Part shown: positions 21,730 through 30,900 of the stretch, one piece after another
How positions within the stretch are numbered: position 1 is the first letter of the stretch
How the letters are laid out: the number at the start of each line of letters is the position of its first letter
NCBI RefSeq assembly: GCF_015832195.1
Contig: NC_052019.1
Span: 47,433,016 to 47,497,015 of the forward strand
Reading direction: 5' to 3'
DNA: 64,000 bases
Source: Motacilla alba alba
Taxonomy: Eukaryota; Chordata; Aves; Passeriformes; Motacillidae
The notes under the pieces: generated by a model
What the model saw: the letters and a program-made list of their open reading frames with translations, nothing else
Told to the model about the DNA's origin: nothing
Databases searched by the model: none
Translations under genes and position numbers: made by a program

Positions 21730-21844
21730 CATAATTGAATAATTCAGAAATGAAATTATATGCAGGAAGAACCATATACATAAAGAAACAAGTCTCTACA
21801 CCGCCTATTGTCCAAGCTCCATCTGAGTGTGTCCTGAGAAGCAC

Positions 21845-21994
21845 TCATAAATAAACGGGAACATATACATCTGGACTGTGTTCCACCCTGCAGGTTGGGC
21901 ACACTTGAGAAGTCTCCAGGGCAATAGGGAGGCATCTACTGCAGAAGACATGGCCACACACGGTTGCCACAAGATGTCGTCCATGTTGCTTAAT
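21845..21994 (-). CDS. RNF4-like copy B, last exon: RING C-terminal half
   Basis: Encodes IKQHGRHLVATVCGHVFC then SRCLPIALETSQVCPTC and ends SPDVYVPVYL. All six remaining zinc ligands are present. By eye it differs from copy A at 16 of 49 residues although the adjoining intron is essentially identical. Confidence 0.94.
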   Translation of the reverse strand: MKQHGRHLVATVCGHVFCSRCLPIALETSQVCPTCRVEHSPDVYVPVYL

Positions 21995-24900
21995 CTGGAG
22001 GAAAGAAAATCACAACAGGTATTGGGAGGAAATCATTTGAGTTTGCTGCTTTATTGGCACCAGAGGCTCTATTTAGAGCATCTGGAATCAGTTAGAACAA
22101 TGAGGGACCCATAGATTTGCCAGTACCATCCTGGCAAGGGCTTCTCCCTCTACATCTCCTTCACCATCAAAGAAGTGACTTGTGGAGCTTCACAGCAAGG
22201 GCTGTGCTTCCAGCCAGCTGCCCACAGCACCCCACATCATCCAACAGACTTGTGCAACTCCCCCTCTGGCTTCCTCCTCCCACAAAGCAGAAAGGACAAC
22301 AACAGGTGGATCCTTACCTCTGAGAAAAATTCCATGCAAATTGGACACCTAATAACAACTCCTTGCTCCGCACTAGAGGAAACAGAACTAGAAAGAAAGT
22401 ACAGCTGTTAAGATCACCACACTTCAATGGTTACTGATATATGAAATCTCATATAATCATGCAGCTGCACTGACTAGCCATGACACATTTCCTTTGAGGA
22501 ACCCTGCTGTCTTTAAGTCTCTGTTTCCTGCATTTAATGAGGATTTGGGGTCTCCCTGCCCTGAGCTAAAGGGTGTCCTGCTTTTCACCAGGAGAAAGGT
22601 GCAGTCAGTCACCCTGCTCTGGGATTTGAAGTAACAGCAGTCTCCAGCACTGGCCAGTTTCTGTATGGCGACTTGGACTTCCAGCAGGTCATCAGTAACA
22701 AAAGCTTTGTAACTACAGCATCCAGCTGTCCTCTGGGAACTATTCACCCCAGAATATTCATTCCAGGATCCAGTTCTAAATTACAGAGTTATACGGCTCT
22801 GGCAAGATCCAGCCCTGGGAAGGAGCATTTGGTCAATTTTAAATTGACCTCAGTGCTGCAGCACTGAGCTCTTTCAGCCTTACCTAAACAGAGCAGTTAC
22901 ATTCAGTGACTGAGAAGCTTGAGACTGAAGGAACGAAATATTCCTTTTTTATATTAAGCAAGGGGTGGGGTTTGTTCACTAACAGACTTAACAACCAAAA
23001 CTTAAACATCTACAAATTCATTGGCAAAATGCATTATGGTTTAGAATAGTAGAAGCCCTTTAGTGGCACATTTAAGGCCTGACATCTAAAAAGTTCCATC
23101 CTGAAGTTTTCTCCTATATTGCCTTTCCAAAAGGCTCAAAGCACACCAGGTTTATTAAAAACCTGTGTCTTTCCCCCCACCCCCAAAAAACACTTCAGAA
23201 AAGCTTATACCATAATGCTCATGTTCTTTGTCTTCCCTAGTGACACAGACACCTGGTTTAATTTAATCAGTCTAATGAATTGCATCTTTCTTATCCTGAT
23301 GGAGTGCTTCTACAGCAGGCCTTTCCTGTTTCTCTGCAGAATGAGGATTTTACTGTGCAGACATCCAACCTGAACTGCAAGATCTCCACCACAGAAGCAA
23401 AACAAATCAGGGCTTGTGACATCCAGCACTGGCCATAAAAGCATGACCTCCACAACCACTTATGTGCAAGTCTACCTTGGGAAGAAGGACTCCAGCTCCA
23501 GGAGAAAGGCAACCAGCTGGCACCATTCCAGCAGGGAATTTCTGCTGGAGTTTGCCCAGCTGCTGTCTGCCAGTTCCACGATGCCAAGCTCAATGAATTA
23601 CAATGGAAGCATTTCCATATCTAACATCACTACTAGAGCTTGTCAGAAAAAGCAAATGCAATACTGAGCTATGGCCTGTGACCAATCCCCCTTCCTGGCC
23701 ATACCCCCACACTCATCTCTAACCCTCTGTGCAAAGTTGTGCATCTGCTCTGGGCTGCATTTTTCTCCCAAAATGCAAATGGTATCATCTGATCATCATG
23801 CAACATGGGAGAAGGAGGGAAATAAGCAGAGTATGGGAAGGCCTCACAGATAAACCAGGCATACCTGTAAACCCTAGTCCTACACAGAAAAGAAAGAAAG
23901 GCACAGAATTCTGTGTTTGGTAGGGCATGAGCCATACATACTCTGAACTTGCAGTGTCCTCCTCTGCTCCCTGTTCTGCAGGGGCTGAGTCAGCCACAGG
24001 TGCATCATTAGCTCCTGTTCCATTACCAGAGCCATCCACCTGCTCCTGGCTGTTCAGTGTAACATTTCTCCTTTCCTGTCCATGCACTGTAATTTAATTT
24101 TCAGAAGTTAGATCTATTATTCTCCCTCTCCCTGGAGCTACCCTTGAAATGAGTTATATAAATAGTCAGCAAATTATTTTAATTTTTTTAATGGACTCTA
24201 TTCAGCTGGATTGAAAACAATCTTAAACAAACTACTTTCCCAAATACTAAGACTGGACCCTTCCAGACATTGTGACTCTTCTGCTACAAAACAACACAAA
24301 GTATTTGCTCTGTTCAGCCTCCAAACAGCTAAAAAAGGAGACCAGAGAGGTTCTCAAGGACAGTCCATGAAAACTATAAAATTACTTGGAGCAGTATGCC
24401 CTCAGACCTTAGAAATTGTCATCATCTTCCTCCTTTATTAAGATATTTTGAAAATGGATTTATATGTGATGCAAAATGTATATAATGTGAAAGATTTCTT
24501 AAGGAAGGATGCTCTTTGTATTCCTATGTTTGATCCCTGTATACTTTCAAGCCAAATCAACCAGAAGGGAGATTTATTCCATTAAATGGACAACAACTCA
24601 CGAAGAGGATCTAAGTGATGTCCATGGGGCAGAAAAACAAATTCCTTGTTGGTAGAATTGCCTTGTTAAGGTTCAGGGCTTGACATGCTTCAAGGAACTC
24701 AGACCCAGGGAAGGCTTAATAAAGCTTGGGGAGAAGGATGCCCACTGAGAGTGGACGCAAAGAATGCAGAATTGAGGGGCCAAATGGACATCTGGCACAA
24801 CTCCCAAGATAAGGAAGAAACTAAGAAACCCAACTCCCTGAAACCAGCTCTGACTGGTAAAAAGTAATTCCTGCAGGGGGAGATTGCGACCACCGACTCA

Positions 24901-27900
24901 TGGAGCAGCAACTCAAGAAACTCCCCAGCCCAAAGGAAGAGGGAGACTGAGCAATGCACTGAGTGCACTAATTACAGTGAGAAGTGAGACAGAAGAAGGC
25001 ACAATACTAGCTAAGAAGATACCCGTGTCCCTTGTAACCAATTAATGCTAATTTCTTTGCTTGTTTAAATTTATAAATAGTAAAAGTTATTTTGATAATG
25101 GGTGTGTCTGATTTGTGAAATACCACTGAGCACCCAGACTGGTGAAACACTGAAACAAACAACCAATGTCTCTCTCAAGTGGATTGTTATTTACCTGTTG
25201 CACCCCAGTAACAAATCCAATTTTTGTGGACAGCAGATTGACCAAGTTACAGGGAGAACCACTTTTAATGGCCTGGTCTGTAACAGCCCCCAACAGGGTC
25301 AAGAAATGCTGTTTGCTCTTTAACTCTCAGAAACCACAGGCCACGATGACCTCTGCAACTCCAGTGTCCATGTCACACTAATCAACCACTAATCAATTAA
25401 AATTGCAGAAAGTGTTACCAAATTAAAGTTCTTTCTGCATTAAGTATTCAGCTACCACTTTTATTGCAGGGATTTCCCGCTCTGACTGACAGAGGCTGTC
25501 ACACACACACTGCATCCGTTCTCTGAGACACTGGCCAGAGGCTTTAGCCCTGTGCTTTGCCTTTTGCTACAAAGCAGTTTCAATCCCTGCTGCTCGACTT
25601 TCTGGGAAAAGAACAACAAAAATAACTTCTACATTTTAGATAAAAATCCATTACCAGCTGTATAACATCAACTCACCTTCAGGAAGCTTCAATCGATGCA
25701 CATGGAAAGGGATAGAAAAGAAGATACAATTAGATTTGACGAGCCCCCCTGGTGCTGCACACAAACCTCAGCTCAGAAAGCAGTTACAGCAGGGGAGGTG
25801 AGGAAGGGTAGGGTATCATCCTCTATGCTTGGTTAAGAGCATTCAAAGCAGTAGCACAAAGAGCTGCTGCCCTGAGAAATAAAGAAGTGGGTGCTGCTGA
25901 TTCTGCTCTCACTACTGCAACAGGGTAGAAACAGAGGCAGCTTAGGAACCTCCTGAACACCCTCCTCCCTGGTCCCCTGTTCCCTGCTTAGATTTGACCT
26001 GGAGCTGTTTCTTTCCCTTGTTAGCCCCAAAACTGGCAAATTCTGCTATGACAACCTTAACACTTCATGTTAGATGTACAGCTGCTGAAGAAAGAAAACC
26101 CCAACAGAAATTTGGGAGTAAAGAATTCCAGTTTGCTGCTCTCTTGGCACCAGGCAAACTGGACTGGGAGTATGTGCAATCTGCTGCTTAATGCTAGAAC
26201 CACAAAGAACACACCGAGTTGCCAGTGCCATCCTGGCAAGGGCTTCTCCCTCTATGGACACCACCAAGGAGGGACTTGGAGGAAAGGGCAAGCTGCAGCT
26301 TCCCAGCAAGGGCTGTGTTTCCAGCCAGCTGCCTGTGGCACCCACCTAAAACAACTGAGTTTTGCAGCTCCCCTTTTGTCTCTTCCCCTCCCACAAATCA
26401 GAAATTACAACACTGTGTGGATCCTCACCTCTGCGTTTTCATCCTCCCAGTTTGGAGGACTAACAAACCTCCTCCTTAGTCGTTCACTAGAGGGAACAGA
26501 ACCAGAAAAACATGTAGCTGTGAATTTCACAGAGCACAGAGTTACCAAAGAAACATATAATTGAGGAAATTTAAATAACCCTTTGTTCTGATTTTGCAAC
26601 ATCCCAGCCCAGAAACACAATCAAGTGCAAGAGCTTTTATGTACTGCAAGCATTTCAGTGTATCACAATCCATAATGTGAGAAACATTTACTAATGACTT
26701 CCTGACAGAGAGGCAATGTTTCTCCCGGATTTTACTGGTTTTTAGGTTGGTGCATCAGAAATTACACTTTGGAGAGACACTTATCTGTCACGTACAATTC
26801 AATATCTCGTGGTTCCTGCTGAAGGTTGCTCGCCAGCAATTCAAGCGAATTCTCTGCTGACCTAGAACGAAGTGAGTACTGCTGGCTCTGTTCCCAGTCC
26901 TGCAGAGGAGTAAAAATGGAGACTGAGTAGGAACCACTTGAAGCCACACCATCCTGCCTTCCTGTTTCAGTTTCCTGACGGGCTAGAAACTTTTCTTTCC
27001 CTTGCTAGCCCTAAACATTTTGTGTTGGATAAACAGCTGTTGAGAAACAGAAACCACAACCACAGGAATTTGGGGAAAAAAGTTTGCTGCTCTATTGGCA
27101 CCAGGCAAACTGTATCTGGGGCGTGTGCAGTCTGTCAGTCAATGCTAGAACTACAAGGAACACACAGATCTGCCAGTGTCATCCTGGAAAAGGCTTCTCC
27201 CTCTGTGGACACCATCAAGAAAGGACTTGGAGGGATGGGCAAGTTGGAGCTTCCCAGAACGGGCTGTACTTCCAGTCAGCTGCCTGTGGCATTCCACCTA
27301 GGACAACTCAGTTGTACAGCTGCCCCTCTGTCTCCTCCCCTCCCACAAATCAGAAACGACAAGAACGTGTGATAAGAACACGGTGCTTACATCTGTAATA
27401 TCATCCCGCCATGTCGGAGGACTCTCAAAACGGTCTGGCCATTCATCAGAGTTAACAGAACTAGAAGAACATGCAGCTGTTAATTTCACAGTTCATAGAG
27501 GGCTTCCAAGACACAAAATTGCAAAAATTGAAACAACCTCTTATTCTCATTAAGCAACATCCCAGCCCAGAAACTCAGTCAGTGAAAGAGCTTTTATGTA
27601 CTGCAAGCATTTCATGGTATCGCAATCCATAATTTAAGAAACATTGAATAATGACTTCCTGAATGGAGAAGAAAGGTTTCTCCTGCATTTGCTGGTTTTT
27701 AGAGTTTTCTTTCTGTTACTTCTCTTCCAGACAGGCCACTATGGGTCAAGTCAGATTCCATCACACAGAGTCAAGCAGAATGCAACAGTTTGGCCAAAAA
27801 ACCTGTGTCTATCGTATATCAGAAATTGCACTTTGGAGGGACACTTCATCAGTCACATACTCATTGTTATCTCTTGGTTCCTCTTCATTGTCACTCGCCC

Positions 27901-30900
27901 GTAGCTCAGCTGAACTCTCTGTCTGTCTGTCACCAAGTAGGTACTGCTGGCTCTGCTCCCTGTCCTGCACCTGTGAGTTGTCACCCTCACTCATGGGAGG
28001 ACTAGCGGGACCTGCTGGCCATGCACTAGAGAGAACCAGAAAGAACATGCAGCCATTTGAACAAGGAGTCAATAATTTCACTGCGGACAGAGAGTTACCA
28101 ACACGTAACACCTATTCTGATTTAGCAACATCCCAGCCCAGCACCACAATTGTTTCCTGAGCTGCTATGTGCTGCAGGCATTCAGCACATATCAAGCCAT
28201 ACTATAACAAATATTCAACCACGACTTCATGAAAAGAAAAGAAAGGATTCAGCTGGATTTTCCTATGTGTTTTTTTCATTCTTTTACATACTTCTCTGCC
28301 AGACAGGCCACTATATTCCAGGTCTGAAGTCTCTGCACAGACTGCAGCAGAACCCAGAAGCTTGGCAAAAACCTGTTCCTACCATGCATCAGAAATCAGA
28401 ATTTAGAGAGACATTTTACTCTCACATACCCATCATTATCTCTTGGTTCCTCTTCGTCATGAGTTGTCACTGCATCAGCTGAATTCTCTGCTGATCTGGA
28501 AAGATGCAAGAGCTCCTGGTTCTGCTCCCAGGCCTGCAGTGGGGTAAAAATGAAGACAGAGTAGGAACCACTCAAAACAACTCTATCCTCCTTCCCTGTA
28601 TCAGTTCCCTGATTGGATTTGGGCCAGAAGCTTTTCTTCCCCTTGTTAGCCCCATAACGGGCAACTTCTGCAGTCATAGCCCTAAACACTTCATCATGTT
28701 GGATAAACAGCTGCTGAAGAATGGAAACCACAACAGGCATTGGGAGTAAAGAATTCCAGTTTGCTGCTCTCTTGGCACCAGGCAAACTGGACTGGGAGTA
28801 TGTGCAATCTGCTGCTTAATGCTAGAACCACAAAGAACACACCGATCTGCCAGTGCCATCCTGGCAAGGGCTTCTCCCTCTATGGACACCACCAAGGAGG
28901 GACTTGGAGGAATGGGCAAGCTGCAGCTTCCCAGCAAGGGCTGTGCTTCCAGCCAGCTGCCTGTGGCACCCACCTAAAACAACTGAGTTTTGCAGCTCCC
29001 CTTTTGTCCCTTTCCCTCCCACACACCACAAAGGACAAGAACATGTGGGTCCTCACCTCTGAGTCCTCATCTGACCAAAACGGACGATCAAAATCAAATC
29101 GCAGCCAATCACTAGAGAGAGCAGAACCAGGAGAACATGCAGCTGTTTAAACATTTATTTCACTGGGCACCAAAGGTTACCAACAAAGAAAACGCTGGAA
29201 CTCAAAACATCCTCTATTCTGATTAGGCAACATCCCAGCCCAGAAACTAATCAATCCAAGAATTTTTATGGACGGCAAGCATTTCAATGTGGCCAGCCAT
29301 TCTCTCACATTCAATGTTAGATGGACAGCTTCTAAGAAGCTAGGGCTTCACAAACAGAGAGAAAAAAGGATTCTGCTGGATTTTACTGGGTTTATTTTAA
29401 TTCCCTTCTAGGCAGGCCACTATATTCCAGGTCTGAAGTACTTGCACAGACTTAGGCAGAGCCCAGAAGCTTGGCCAAAACCTCTTACAACCACTTATCT
29501 CAAATTAATGTTTTGATAGACACATTCACATACTCATCCTCTTCTATTGGCTCCTCTTCATCATTCCTTGCCAGTGGCTCAACAGAATTCTCTGATGCTA
29601 TGGGAAGATGTGGCTGCTGCTGGCTCTGCTCCCTGTCCTGCAATGGGGGAGAAATAGAGGCACTTAGGAACCACCTGAACACTGTACTTCCTAATTTCCC
29701 TGCTTCAGTTCCCTAATTGGGTTTGGGCGGGAGCCATTTCTTCCTCTCTCTCTCCTCCAAACTGGCAATTTCACCTGTGATAGCCTGAACACTACTTATT
29801 ATCTCAACAGCTACTGAAGAGAAAAAACCCCATACCCAAACCTGCTCTTGTGTTTAGTGCGCGTGGACCTGGGCCATGCAAATCCTAAAAAAAAAAGTCA
29901 GGCCTTTTCTTTGCAAAGGTTCAGGATCAACCCTATCAGGATATATCTCCCATGCTGCTTGCTGCACATTTCTGTTTTGCACAGCAGCAGTGGCATCCCA
30001 AATTTGAGCAGATGCACTGCACTGTGGGCTGGATGCAAGCATATTCTTTTAAGGCAGTAGGGGGAAATGAAAAAAATCAAAAAAATCCAAATGTGACCCT
30101 TTTAAAGAATTCTTGGAAGAAGAAACCACTGTAGTGTATACCTCAGGCAGCTGCAGTTGCATTTTACACCTCAATGACAGAGGTACCTTAAACTGATGTT
30201 ACAGCTAAAACACTTCTTACTTAGGAAGTCCAAGACTTCTTGTGCTCTCCTTTACATCTCGGGAGCAACAACCTCTTTTAGACTATTCACCTACTCGCTG
30301 CAAGCAGTTCTCAGGCATGCTGATGTGTCCATGAATGTGTTTGTGGCTGACTGGAAATTGTGCCTAAAGTGATAAATCAGGGTCTTCTTTCAACCTTTGA
30401 GGCCAGGGTACTCAGTAAGATTGCAGAAGATAGGCAAGAAAACTAATTTGAATGCAAGACGGAGAGGAGTGCGCCAGTCACTACTTACCAGAGAAGACTC
30501 ATTATCACTGACGGTGATGACTTCAGGCTCAGAAGATTCACCTGTGAGATCTATGACGTCGTCACCTGTGAGATCTATGACCTCGTCACCTGTGAGATCG
30601 ATGACTTCGTCACCTGTGAGATCTATGACTTCGTCACCTGTGAGATCTATGACTTCATCACCTGTGAGATCGATGACGTCGTCACCTGTGAGATCTATGA
30701 CGTCGTCACCTGTGAGATCTATGACGTCGTCACCTGTGAGATCGATGACTTCGTCGCCTGTGAGATCGATGACGTCGTCGCCTGTGAGATCGATGACGTC
30801 GTCGCCTGTGAGATCGATGACGTCGTCGCCTGTGAGATCGATGACGTCGTCGCCTGTGAGATCGATGACGTCGTCGCCTGTGAGATCGATGACATCGTCG

